58,744 nt of DNA from Nonomuraea terrae (GTDB lineage Bacteria > Actinomycetota > Actinomycetes > Streptosporangiales > Streptosporangiaceae). The DNA lies in assembly GCF_004348995.1 (NCBI RefSeq), contig NZ_SMKQ01000030.1:1-58744 (forward strand), given 5' to 3'. The notes under the pieces were generated by a model. It saw nothing but the letters and a program-made list of their open reading frames with translations. It ran no database searches and had not been told where the DNA came from. A program made the translations under genes and the position numbers. Positions 25,707 to 34,395 of this stretch are shown here, one piece after another (position 1 is the first letter of the stretch; each line of letters begins with the position of its first letter).

Positions 25707-26782
25707 GGCAACTCCGCTTCCACGACGGTCGGCCCGCCGGGCGGGCTGGTCAGGGCGAACCGGCCGTCCAGCGCGGCCACCCGCTGCGCCAGCCCGGTCA
25801 GCCCGCCGCCGGTGGCGTCGGCTCCGCCCACGCCGTCGTCCTCCACTCGCACGACGACCATGGTGGCCTGCCGGCGTACGTCGATGGTCACCAGGGTGGC
25901 CCTGGAGTGCTTGGCCGCGTTCGTCACCGCCTCGCTGGCCACGAAGTAGGCGGCGGCCTCCACCGCCGCCGCAGGCCGCTCCGGCAGCTCGCAGGTCACC
26001 TTGACCGCGACCGAGGACCGCTCGGCCACCCCGGCCAGCGCCTCCGCCAGCCCGTGCGTGTCCAGCCCCGACGGGTAGACCCGCCAGGCCACCTCGCGCA
26101 GCTCCACCAGCGCCTGCTGGGCCTGCTCGTGCAGCTGCTCCAGCAGTTCGGGGCGGCCCCGGCGGGCGCGTCCCGCGAGCATGGACAGCGCCACCAGCCG
26201 CTGCTGCACCCCGTCGTGGAGATCCCGCTCGATGCGCCGCCGTTCGGCGTCGACCGCCGCGACCACCCCGGCGCGGCTCACGGTCAGCTCGTCGATCCGC
26301 CGCCGCAGCGCCTCCGTCGGGTCGGGAGCGAGCAGCCGTACGGCCAGCCGCCGCTCCAGCGCCTCCACCCCGACCAGGCCGCACACGTTCAGGAACAGCA
26401 GAACGGACCCCGACAGGAACATGTAGGCCAGCAGCGGCGCGGTGGGCAGCATGCCGTCAAACGCCTCCCCGCGCCCCCACGACCACACCAGCATGACCGC
26501 CGCGCTGAGGCCGATCACAAGCAGCAGCACCACGATGCCGCCCAGCACGCCCACGGGCGTCCGGGCGGCCAGGTAACGCAGCTCGCCCTCCTCATTCCTG
26601 GAGGGCAGGTCCAGGCGCAGCCGCCACAGCTCAAGCCGGGCCAGCCGGGCGGCCGCCGCCCGTACGGCGGGACGGTCGGCGAACGGCGCCGCCACCAGGA
26701 CGAACAGCAACCCCACGAGGGCGGTGACCGCGCCGGCCGCCACCGCCCCGACGAGCTTCAGCCCTCTAACCGCCGACCGCAT
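25697..26782 (-). CDS. NarL-system sensor histidine kinase
   Basis: This 361-residue kinase has four predicted membrane segments in its N-terminal half (AGAVTALVGLLFVLVAAPF, GVLGGIVVLLLVIGLSAAVM, LLAYMFLSGSVLLFLNVCG), a HisKA_3 dimerisation helix with the phospho-histidine in ERDLHDGVQQRLVAL, and an HATPase domain (ASEAVTNAAKHSRAT, VEDDGVGGA, GLTGLAQRVAALDGRF). It should phosphorylate a LuxR-type response regulator, but the next gene is only a 13-codon stub, so the kinase is probably orphaned. Its ATG lies within the end of the DedA gene (17-bp overlap). Confidence 0.87.
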   Translation of the reverse strand: MRSAVRGLKLVGAVAAGAVTALVGLLFVLVAAPFADRPAVRAAAARLARLELWRLRLDLPSRNEEGELRYLAARTPVGVLGGIVVLLLVIGLSAAVMLVWSWGRGEAFDGMLPTAPLLAYMFLSGSVLLFLNVCGLVGVEALERRLAVRLLAPDPTEALRRRIDELTVSRAGVVAAVDAERRRIERDLHDGVQQRLVALSMLAGRARRGRPELLEQLHEQAQQALVELREVAWRVYPSGLDTHGLAEALAGVAERSSVAVKVTCELPERPAAAVEAAAYFVASEAVTNAAKHSRATLVTIDVRRQATMVVVRVEDDGVGGADATGGGLTGLAQRVAALDGRFALTSPPGGPTVVEAELPCG

Positions 26783-27383
26783 GCCGCCCCTTGCGCCGCT
26801 GAGCCAGCCGCACGCCCACGAAGACCAGCACCGCCAGCGCCACCGTGGCGATGACCGTGTTGGTGCCCACGCCGACGTAGGTCTCCACCAGTGCCCAGTT
26901 CTCGCCCAGTAGCCACCCGGCCAGCACGAAGACGGTGTTCCAGAGCAGGCTGCCGGCCGTGGTCAGGAGCGTGAAGACGCCCAGTGGCATGCGCTCCACC
27001 CCGGCGGGAACGGAGATCAGGCTGCGGAAGATCGGGATCATCCGGCCGAAGAACACCGTCTTGCGCCCATGCTTGAGGAACCACGCCTCGGTCTTGGCGA
27101 TGTCGGAGACCTTCACCAGCGGGATCCGGGCGGCCAGGGCCAGCGTGCGCTCCCGGCCGAGCATCGCGCCCACCCCGTACAGCGCCAGCGCCCCGATCAC
27201 CGAACCGGCGGTGGTCCACAACAGCACGGCGACCAGATCCATCTCTCCCTGGGAGGCGGCGAAGCCGGCCAGCGGCAGGATCACCTCGCTGGGGAGAGGT
27301 GGGAAGAGGTTCTCCAGCGCGATCGCGATCCCGGCTCCCGGCGCGCCGAGCATTTCCATCAGGCCAATCAGCCATTCCGTCAT
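26766..27383 (-). CDS. DedA-family membrane protein
   Basis: This 205-residue VTT/DedA-type protein opens with ENLFPPLPSEVILPLAGFAA, the re-entrant-loop signature. It has GRMIPIFRSLISVPAGVERM with the conserved arginines, and four or five membrane helices. DedA proteins act in lipid flipping or membrane homeostasis. The 3' end overlaps the histidine-kinase start, so the genes are co-transcribed, as is common for envelope-stress pairs. Confidence 0.88.
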   Translation of the reverse strand: MTEWLIGLMEMLGAPGAGIAIALENLFPPLPSEVILPLAGFAASQGEMDLVAVLLWTTAGSVIGALALYGVGAMLGRERTLALAARIPLVKVSDIAKTEAWFLKHGRKTVFFGRMIPIFRSLISVPAGVERMPLGVFTLLTTAGSLLWNTVFVLAGWLLGENWALVETYVGVGTNTVIATVALAVLVFVGVRLAQRRKGRHAVGG

Positions 27384-27519
27384 GCGTCAGAGACTAGAAA
27401 CCACCAGGCTACGGCCACCATGAGGCGGATGGCCGTTCAAGGGTGCGGGAAACCACAGTTGCCGTGGCCCCCTGGCTGAGCCTCCTCACCTTGGGCCGCC
27501 TGGCCGACGTGGCCAGAGG

Positions 27520-27700
27520 CGGCGCGCAGAGGCTGGCGCATGCCCGAGGGTGCCCCATGTACGTTGGCCGACCGGCCAAGTGGGGCAACCTGTTCCGATG
27601 GAGCGCGTACGGCGCCGGGTTACCCGGCTACCCAAGCAAAGACGAGATCCGGCGCCATCTCACTGGCAAGGACCTCGCCTGCTGGTGTTGCTCCCCGTAA
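27520..27700 (+). pseudogene. Degraded DUF4326-type gene
   Basis: One frame gives WRMPEGA and the next gives YVGRPAKWGNLFRW and GKDLACWC. These are the opening and the cysteine motif of the DUF4326 family found on phages and mobile elements. The two parts are in different frames around 27555, the middle is shortened, and the end after CWC is lost. It probably came with a mobile element. Confidence 0.6.
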
Positions 27701-27711
27701 TCACCCGGCGG

Positions 27712-28032
27712 TCACGCGCCAGGAGCCCGGTATGCCACCTCCATCCGCGCGGCATCGTCGATCTCCTCTGGCGTCAGCAAGACAGTCGTCTTCGTTCGTA
27801 CCGCCCCAGACGCCGATATTGTGAGCCCCACAGCGGCCGAAGCCGCATTGCTCGGCAGGTCGACGACCACATACGTGTCTGTCTCGCCGAATGCGAAATA
27901 CATCTGCTCGACCCGGCCGCCGACGCTTTCCGCCATGCGCTCCACCGCTTGCCGGCGTCCGGTGCCGCCATCTTGCAACACTCCTTTGAGGCCGTCTGCG
28001 GTGTAGGTCGCCTGAATCAGGTACTTGGGCAT
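27712..28032 (-). CDS. GYD-domain protein
   Basis: This 106-residue alpha/beta protein (MPKYLIQATYTADGLKGVLQDGG, VEQMYFAFGETDTYVVVDLP, GLTISASGAVRTKTTVLLTPEEID) matches the GYD family of small dimeric ferredoxin-like proteins of unknown function. ATG 28032 follows GAGGGGG. It stands alone between a decayed mobile gene and the DUF6461 gene. Confidence 0.8.
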   Translation of the reverse strand: MPKYLIQATYTADGLKGVLQDGGTGRRQAVERMAESVGGRVEQMYFAFGETDTYVVVDLPSNAASAAVGLTISASGAVRTKTTVLLTPEEIDDAARMEVAYRAPGA

Positions 28033-28089
28033 GGTGGAGCCCCCTCTTCTCGTGCCGCCACCCTGCGCTGGGGTGGCCATTGCGGTCAC

Positions 28090-28438
28090 GAGTCGAAGTT
28101 CTCGGCTTAGGGCGACGGTAATCCCACCCGCTGTACTGGCTTTCCCCTGCCGCAGTCGTACGCTGCGAAGCCCGCAGCGGTTTTACAGCGGGCTGACGTT
28201 CCCGACTACATCAGGTGTCTGACCTCGGGGTGCGGCTCTCACCCGTCCCCTATCAGGGAAGATCATCCCGCATATATCCCGCGAGGCAGCGCCAGCCACG
28301 ATCGCCCCCAAGAAAACGCGGATCTCTCGGGAGAGAGGGCCTTCCACATGCAGAGGATCGGCGGTTTGAACCCCGGATCGGCGGTAAACCGGGTAGACCT
28401 GGTAGCCACCCGCAGCACCAGTGGCCGCCACCTCGTGA
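28090..28438. other. Gene-free stretch with one hairpin
   Basis: No supported coding frame. AGCCCGC...GCGGGCT near 28170-28196 could fold with a 12-base loop. GGTTTTACAGC occurs here and again near 29091, a short shared word of unknown meaning. Confidence 0.3.
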
Positions 28439-29077
28439 TCACTGACTGATGGCACCGACGAGTAGGGGCCCGTCGAGGACGCTGGGAGTGAACACCACGC
28501 CGGTGATCTTGGCCGCCAGCAAGAACGCACGCGAGATCCTGTTGGTGAACATGTCATCCCACGTCGCCTCCCATGCCTCCTCATCCAACTCCTCCGGAGG
28601 CAAGCCGGTTTCACGCATGAACTCGTTGATCCGTTCCGGGTCACTGCCCCACCGACTCCCTGGCAAGTGCGGCGTGAAGCCGGTGACGACCTTGCCATCT
28701 ACCGCGTACACGAAGCTGTCCGACGCATAATCGTGCCGTCCGACGGCCACCACCTCACATCCCCGAGACAGCCCGGTCAACCGCTCGGCCAGCACCGCCT
28801 GGAAACCCCCCGGTTCGACGGCCACGCCCCACTCACCGACCTGGACGACGCCGACATAGTCGTTGCCGGTCATCCCTGCCGCCTCCCAGACCTTGACACG
28901 GAGTTCATGGAAGGTCATCTCCCGCCCTGGGCGGCCGGCCCCGAAGCGTCGCAGCACCTCGGCAGGTTCGAGCCTGCGAAAAAGGGACACGCAGAAAATC
29001 TCGCCAAGCAGATCCTCACGGTCTCCTACTCCTGGCGAAGCTTCCAACCAACGGAACGGAACGAGAGGATCGACCAC
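28439..29077 (-). CDS. DUF6461-like protein
   Basis: This 212-residue soluble protein (EIFCVSLFRRLEPAEVLRRFG, YVGVVQVGEWGVAVEPGGFQAV, near-terminal ISRAFLLAAKITGVVFTPSVLDGPLL) has the layout of the actinomycete-specific DUF6461 family, which occurs in many copies next to mobile or competition genes. The function is unknown. GTG 29077 is preceded by an excellent AAAGGAGG. It sits just left of the IS630 element. Confidence 0.65.
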   Translation of the reverse strand: MVDPLVPFRWLEASPGVGDREDLLGEIFCVSLFRRLEPAEVLRRFGAGRPGREMTFHELRVKVWEAAGMTGNDYVGVVQVGEWGVAVEPGGFQAVLAERLTGLSRGCEVVAVGRHDYASDSFVYAVDGKVVTGFTPHLPGSRWGSDPERINEFMRETGLPPEELDEEAWEATWDDMFTNRISRAFLLAAKITGVVFTPSVLDGPLLVGAISQ

Positions 29078-29179
29078 CGCAACCTCCTTTGAGGGTTTTA
29101 CAGCTCGTGACCGTTGCGGCTCTCACATAGGCTTCGAGCTGCGGCGGGCTCTTACCATTCGCCTCTAGCGAGCAAGATC

Positions 29180-30281
29180 TAATTCGTTCACAGGTTTTCG
29201 GACTTTCTCCGGGTGGTTGTGGGACGATTGATGCGTGGCGAGGTTAGGGCGGCGAGCCAGCTTTGAGGAGCGCCTGCGGGCGTGTCAGCTGATCGAGAGC
29301 GGGAAATCACCGGATCTGGTCGCGGAGATTCTCGGCTTCGGCCGGGCTACGGTGTTCGGGTGGTTGCAGGACTACCGGGCGCTGGGCCCGGAAGGGCTGC
29401 GCACGAAGAAGACCCGCGGACCGGCGGCCAGACTGGATGACGCGCAGCTGGCACGGCTGTATGCGTTGATCGCGGGTCATGATCCGCGCCAGTTGAGTTT
29501 CGGATTCGCGTTGTGGACGCGGGCCATGGTGGCCGAGCTGATCCGCCGCGAGTTCAAGGTGAAACTGTCGCTGGTGAGCGTCGGCCGGGTGCTGGCCAAG
29601 CTGGGCATGTCACCGCAACGGCCGCTGTATCGGGCCTACCAGCAGGACCCGGCCGCGGTGGCCGAATGGAAGCAGCACACCTTCCCCGCTATCGCGGCCG
29701 AGGCCAAACGGCTCGGCGCGGCGGTGTTCTTCGCCGATGAGGCGGCGGTACGCACCGACTACCACGCCGGCACCACCTGGGCCCCGATCGGACGCACCCC
29801 GGTGGTGGCCACCACCGGAGCCCGCCGCTCGGTCATGATGATCTCCGCCGTCAGCCCGCGCGGCGAACTGCGCTTCCAGCTGTTCGACCAGGGCCTTGAC
29901 GCCGATGCGTTCATCGGATTCTGCAAGCGCCTGCTCGCCGACACCGAACGTCCGGTGTTCCTGATCGTGGACAACTCCCGCGTGCACCGGGCCAAGAAGG
30001 TCAAGGCGTTCGTCGAGGCGACCGAGGGCCGGCTGTCGCTGTTCTTCCTGCCGCCGTACTCGCCCGAGCTCAACCCGGACGAGTGGGTATGGAAGAACGT
30101 CAAACACGACCGGATCGCCCGCGCCTCTGCTCGCGGCGCCGAGGAACTCAAATCCTTGGCGTTGGGCGCGCTGCGGCGGTTACAGAAACTGCCCGCGCTG
30201 GTGAGGTCATTCTTCGCCGATCCGCATCTGGCCTACATCGGCGACAGCCTCCGCTAGTCCAGAAACCCGCGAACTGATTGG
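29180..30281 (+). mobile_element. IS630-family insertion sequence, apparently intact
   Basis: Imperfect inverted ends lie at about 29180-29207 and 30254-30281 (shared words TTC..GGTTT..GGACT), with one transposase gene between them. I cannot place the TA duplication that IS630 elements make, so the ends may be a few bases off. Confidence 0.75.
29235..30257 (+). CDS. IS630-family transposase
   Basis: This is a 340-residue single-frame transposase. The N-terminal HTH is ACQLIESGKSPDLVAEILGFGRATVFGWLQ. The DDE catalytic core shows D in FFADEAAVR, D in LIVDNSRVHRAKKV, and the final acidic residue in PPYSPELNPDEWVWKNVK. All three catalytic residues are present, so it should be active. A second, frameshifted IS630-type gene at 46859-47927 belongs to a different subgroup. 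Confidence 0.93.
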   Translation: MARLGRRASFEERLRACQLIESGKSPDLVAEILGFGRATVFGWLQDYRALGPEGLRTKKTRGPAARLDDAQLARLYALIAGHDPRQLSFGFALWTRAMVAELIRREFKVKLSLVSVGRVLAKLGMSPQRPLYRAYQQDPAAVAEWKQHTFPAIAAEAKRLGAAVFFADEAAVRTDYHAGTTWAPIGRTPVVATTGARRSVMMISAVSPRGELRFQLFDQGLDADAFIGFCKRLLADTERPVFLIVDNSRVHRAKKVKAFVEATEGRLSLFFLPPYSPELNPDEWVWKNVKHDRIARASARGAEELKSLALGALRRLQKLPALVRSFFADPHLAYIGDSLR

Positions 30282-30419
30282 ATCATTGCATACATATTGC
30301 ACGCCATGGCAGACGTTGTCGTAGATCCAGCTAGGGATCAATCTGCGCCCTCGCCGGCCGACCGCCCCGGCTGGAAAAGCCTGACCAGACGACGTTGCCC
30401 TGATGGGATAATGCCCATC

Positions 30420-30971
30420 ATGGCGGAAGACATCGAGTTGATAGGTGGACAGGAGAAGCGCGACATCAAAGTCGTCCCGTACGACGAGGCGTGGCCAAGG
30501 CGCTTTGCGCAGGAGCGAGCGCGCATCATCGCCGCTCTGGGCCCGCTGGCCCACCGTGTAGACCACATCGGCTCAACCGCAGTTCCCGGGCTCGCGGCCA
30601 AACCGATCGTCGACATCGACCTGAGTGTGCCCAACGCCGATGACGAGGACGCCTACCTTCCACAGCTCCTGGCCGCCGGCTACCGCCTGCGCGTCCGCCA
30701 GTCCGGCCATCGCATGGTGCGCACTCAAGACCTCGCTGTCCATGTGCACATCTGCACCACAGGCAGCGACTGGGAACGCCGCCATCTCCTCTTTCGCGAC
30801 TGGCTGCGCCACGACACCGTAGACCGCGAACTCTACGGGGAACTCAAACAGCGACTCGCCGCTCGCGACTGGCCCGACATGAACGCCTACGCGGCGACCA
30901 AGAGCCCGCTCATCGCTGAAATCACGGAACACGCAGAAGCCTGGGCTCACTCCACTCAGTGGACTCCGTAA
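30420..30971 (+). CDS. GrpB-family (UPF0157) protein
   Basis: This 183-residue protein has the GrpB nucleotidyltransferase-like core: VPYDEAWPRRFAQERARI, VDHIGSTAVPGLAAKPIVDIDLSV, LAVHVHICTTGSDWERRHLLFRDWLR. The GS...D-x-D motif suggests a nucleotidyltransferase fold, but the reaction is unknown. ATG 30420 is taken as start; ATG 30411 in the same frame is possible. It lies between the IS630 copy and the attachment-scar region and may be a passenger of an earlier element. Confidence 0.82.
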   Translation: MAEDIELIGGQEKRDIKVVPYDEAWPRRFAQERARIIAALGPLAHRVDHIGSTAVPGLAAKPIVDIDLSVPNADDEDAYLPQLLAAGYRLRVRQSGHRMVRTQDLAVHVHICTTGSDWERRHLLFRDWLRHDTVDRELYGELKQRLAARDWPDMNAYAATKSPLIAEITEHAEAWAHSTQWTP

Positions 30972-31029
30972 CCGGCCCAAGAACTGTAAGACCTCGCCGA
31001 ATGAGATTGGAGAGAAGTGGTTGGCTGGC

Positions 31030-31071
31030 GGGGCACCACGGGGGGCGAACCCGGAACCTACGGATTAAAAG
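31030..31071 (-). other. 3'-end fragment of a tRNA-Lys-like gene (attachment scar)
   Basis: On the minus strand the sequence starts CTTTTAATCCGTAGGTTCC, as in the anticodon loop (UUU) and following stem of tRNA-Lys. It continues with GGGTTCG of the T-loop, then degenerates. The 5' half of the tRNA is absent. Integrase target duplications leave exactly such 3' fragments. Confidence 0.5.
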
Positions 31072-31155
31072 ATCCAGTTCAAGCCGTTCCAGATCGTTCA
31101 ATGCAGGTCAACGCCTGTGCCCGGTCTTTCCTGAACGGCTCCGAACGGTCTCGTA

Positions 31156-31492
31156 TTGCAACCCAAACTGCAACCCTGGCGGCCCGCTGGCGGCCACGAA
31201 AAGGAACGGTCTAACCTTCTGTTTACAAGGTCCCCAAAGGATCTTCACTGGCGTTCGCAAGCGTCCGCCACCTCGTCTGGCGGCATCCTCACCGTTCGCC
31301 TCTATCCGCTGCAGTTCGTGATCGTCCACTCAGGTGGCTCCCAAAGTGGCTCCCAGAAACCTCGGTGGATCACCTGCTTTGCAAATCGGGTCTAATCTTC
31401 GAGGAAAACCGCCTCGACCTGCGCCGAGGGCAGTCCGCGAGTGACCGTGATTGACCGCTGTTGACCCACCCTTAATGGCCCTCTAATGGCCC
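31156..31492 (+). repeat. Cluster of short doublet repeats resembling attachment arms
   Basis: Three separate direct doublets occur: TTGCAACC-N5-TGCAACC (31156-31175), GTGGCTCCC-AAA-GTGGCTCCC (31334-31354) and TAATGGCCC-TC-TAATGGCCC (31473-31492). Just before the last are three tandem decamers built on TTGACC (31441-31470). No ORF is supported between 30972 and 31590. Confidence 0.6.
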
Positions 31493-31631
31493 GAAGATCA
31501 CGTATGTGGTCACGCGGTCTGTTCTGCCGGACCTCTGTTCTACGGTGTGCGGTCACCGTATTTTTCGATGATCGAGCTGAGAGAGCGTGGGTGGAGTTGC
31601 ACCGGTTCGATAGACACATCAGGGCTTGCGA

Positions 31632-31979
31632 CTACGCGGCAGCATAGTCGAGGTCTTTGGCGTTCTTGAGCGCGTGGTGGCGCTCGTATTCGACAGGGCT
31701 GAGCTGGCCGTTGGCGGAATGGCGTCGGCGCGGGTTGTAGAACCCTTCGATGTAGCTGAACAGGGCGCGTTCGGCTTCTGACCTGGTGCGGAAGGTCCGC
31801 CGGTCGATCAGCTCGCACTCCACGGAAGCGAAGAAACTCTCGGTGATGGCGTTGTCGAAGCACGTCCCGGTCCGGCCCGTCGACGGACGAACACCGGCCT
31901 GTTCGCATCGCTGCCCGAAGGCGATCGAGGTGTACTGGCCCAGCGCTCGCGGGCTGCGATTTCCCTCTACGTCGATCAT
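31632..31979 (-). pseudogene. 3' fragment of an IS3-family transposase
   Basis: The frame contains the end of the retroviral-integrase-like core of IS3 OrfB: QYTSIAFGQRCEQAGVRPS, FDNAITESFFASVECELIDRR, and RRRHSANGQLSPVEYE. The catalytic Glu of the DDE triad is in ITESFF. The first two Asp residues and all of OrfA are missing. Upstream of about 31935 the residues (MIDVEGNRSPRALG) are not from the IS. The end of the IS probably lies near 31590. Confidence 0.85.
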
Positions 31980-32214
31980 CGTCGAAGCGTCCTTCTAACA
32001 GCTCGCGTTCGCCGAGGGCGGTCTACAGGCATAGAGGAGCATCGGCCCGGGAGAACTCGTGGAACGTCGCGATAGGCCCGTTCACAGAAGTGCCCCCAGG
32101 AAACGATCCCGGCCACGACCATCCCGGCGACCGTGACGAAAATCGCACCTGCCATGCCCACTAGTGGGCGGCCGGGACCGATATGGCGAAGCACTCTTGA
32201 GAGCACCACTCGAG

Positions 32215-32779
32215 TCTGCACTATGCCGCCCTCCGCCCAGAAGAGGTGGTGGCCCTCCGTAAGGAGCACCTGGTCCGCCTCCCCGAAGGGGAATGGGGCG
32301 AGATGCGCCTCACCAACGCCGAACCCCGCGCTGGCAGCCGCTGGACCAACAGTGGAAAGGTCCGCGAACGCCGCGAACTCAAGCACCGAGCACCAGGCGA
32401 CACCCGATACGTTCCCGTGCACCCAGAACTCGGCGCCATGCTCCGCCGGCACATCCAGGCGTTCGGTACTGGCCCTGACAGGCGCATCTTCCTCGGTCCG
32501 CGTGGCGGCCAGATGACCGATCAGGCCTACCTCAAGGTCTTCCACGAATCCAGGACAAAGGCATTCGCACCAGCCGAGGCCGACTCCCCGCTCATGGACG
32601 TCCCTTACGCTCTCCGCCGCGCCTGTGTCTCCACATGGCTGAACGCGGGCGTTCCCGCACCACAGATTGCCGAGTGGGCGGGCCACAGTGTGGACGTCCT
32701 GTTGCGCGTCTATGCCAAGTGCATCTACGGACAGCAGGGCGAGGCCATGCGCCGTATCTGGGATGCGACGCGGCCTTGA
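32215..32779 (+). pseudogene. Tyrosine-recombinase (integrase) catalytic-domain remnant
   Basis: The sequence starts abruptly with YAALRPEEVVALRKEHLV (box I Arg) and continues to the box II Arg (PYALRRACVSTWLNAGVPAP) and the His/Tyr of box III (EWAGHSVDVLLRVYAKCIYG). The N-terminal SAM-like and arm-binding domains are missing, so it cannot integrate. It is a paralogue of the remnants at 48604 and 51203. All belong to the actinomycete integrase group that usually sits at the end of a rep-xis-int set. Confidence 0.85.
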
Positions 32780-32916
32780 TACCGGAGCCGTCAGGATCGC
32801 TCCGCCGTCTCGTCGATCCAGCTAGCACGAACCGGAAGCGGGCGGACTGCCGAGCCCTTCGCTGGGACGCGCGTATGTTAGCAATTACTACAATTCCATG
32901 TGGACTGGAGGCGATC

Positions 32917-33519
32917 ATGGCAGGGGGACGACCGCGTACCTTTGACAGCGACGCGGCCCTCGATCGGGCGATGGAGGTGTTCTGGCGCCAGGGTTACGAG
33001 GGCACCGGGATTTCCGACCTGCTCAAGGCGATGGGTATCAGCAATGCGCCGAGCCTCTACAACGCCTTCGGCAACAAGGAGCAGTTGTTCCGTAAGGTGC
33101 TCGACCGATACGCCGACGGCCCCGCCCGCTACATCCGTGAGGCGTTCTCGGAGCCGACGGCACGCGCGGCCGTGGAAGCCCTCCTGCACGGCGCCGCTGA
33201 CGCGACGACCGAGCCCGGCCATCCACGCGGGTGCATCACCGTGCAGGGCGGCTTGGCCTGCTCGCCCGGCGCAGAGGCCGCACGCGATGAACTGACGATG
33301 CGCAGGGCGGCCGGAGAGGCGGCCCTGCGGGAACGCCTGCAGCAGGCGGGCAAGAGCGGTGAGCTCCCGGCGGGCAGCGATCCCGAGGGTCTGGCGCGCT
33401 ACTTCACCACCATTTACCAGGGCGTAGCCGTCCAGGCAGCCGGTGGCACGACCCGGGAGCAACTTCACCAAATCGTGGACATGGCCATGACCGTCTGGCC
33501 GCAGCAGCCCGACGCCTGA
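32917..33519 (+). CDS. TetR-family regulator (AcrR-like)
   Basis: The 200-residue protein has an HTH near residues 15-45 (AMEVFWRQGYEGTGISDLLKAMGISNAPSLYNAFGNKEQLF), followed by a TetR ligand domain. GCITVQGG near the middle is typical of the regulator group that sits next to SDR or oxidoreductase genes. ATG 32917 follows TGGAGG. The perfect palindrome at 33718-33737 in front of the next gene is its likely operator, making the damaged SDR gene its former target. Confidence 0.87.
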   Translation: MAGGRPRTFDSDAALDRAMEVFWRQGYEGTGISDLLKAMGISNAPSLYNAFGNKEQLFRKVLDRYADGPARYIREAFSEPTARAAVEALLHGAADATTEPGHPRGCITVQGGLACSPGAEAARDELTMRRAAGEAALRERLQQAGKSGELPAGSDPEGLARYFTTIYQGVAVQAAGGTTREQLHQIVDMAMTVWPQQPDA

Positions 33520-33690
33520 CGGTGGTCCACCGCCCGTGTGCGGCGCATCCGGTCAGCGATCGCCACCCGCTCATGGGTGACGAGTGCGAGCGGCGTCAGG
33601 TACGCCCGGGCCGCGTGCGGGGGCTGTAACGCCGCATTCGATGATGCCGTCCGTCGCTCGCGGGCGGCAGGTGCCGGTCATTCCTTCCGG

Positions 33691-33737
33691 TTGACACGCG
33701 TCTCTCGCCGGGCTAGTTTTTTAGTACTCACTAAAAA
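33691..33737 (+). promoter_or_regulatory. Sigma-70-like promoter overlapped by a palindromic operator
   Basis: TTGACA at 33691-33696 could be the -35 box, with TAGTTT about 17 bp downstream as a poor -10. TTTTTAGT-ACTC-ACTAAAAA (33718-33737) is a perfect 8-bp inverted repeat over the start region. The AT-rich patch stands out from its GC-rich surroundings. Confidence 0.7.
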
Positions 33738-33797
33738 TATCTGCGACCCTCCGGTCCGGGCGTATCGCGCACATCACCGACATAAGGAGCCATCACC

Positions 33798-34348
33798 ATG
33801 GGACAGCTCGACGGCAAGACGGCCATCGTGACCGGAGGCACCAGCGGAATCGGCTTGGCCACCGCAGAGCGCTTCGCAGCGGAGGGCGCGCACGTCTTCG
33901 TCACCGGCCGCCGCCAGGACGCACTCGACGCCGCTGTGGCCAAGATCGGCCACAGCTCGACCGGCGTACGAGGTGACGTCGCCGATCTGGCCGTCCCCGA
34001 CCGGCTCTACGCGGCTGTCGCCCAGTAGAACCAGCGCATCGACGTGCTCTACGCCAGTGCGGGCGGCGGCAAGTTCGCCACCTTCGAGCAGGTGACCGCG
34101 GCCGTGCGCTCCTTCCCCGCACTTGGGCCCCCGGCACGATCGACACCCCCGGCGTCGACGGACTAGCCCCGACCAGGAGGGGGCCGACCAGCTCACGTTC
34201 TACATGGCCGGCACGATCCGGATGGGCCGCGTCGGACGGCCGGACGAGGTAGCCAGTGCCGTTCTGCTCCTCGCCTCGGACCAGGGCACCTTCATCGCCG
34301 GCATCGAGCTCTTCGTCGATGGCGGCCGCAACCAGATCTCGGCACCGG
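33798..34348 (+). pseudogene. Broken short-chain dehydrogenase/reductase gene
   Basis: ATG 33798 opens a classical SDR ([20 protein letters not shown]). The frame meets TAG at 34026 (a CAG-like position) and continues as NQRIDVLYASAGGGKFATFEQ. About 80 residues including the catalytic YxxxK are then deleted. The end reappears in another frame (MGRVGRPDEVASAVLLLASD...FVDGGRNQI) and runs without a stop into the next gene. Confidence 0.85.
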
Positions 34349-34395
34349 CCAACGCGCCTGCCGGGCTGCACTTTCACAGACAAGGCACACGAAAC

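Noticed and set aside
30972..31600. A complete tRNA or other RNA gene in the gap
   Set aside because: Only the 3' half of a tRNA-like sequence can be folded; the acceptor partner and D-arm are missing.
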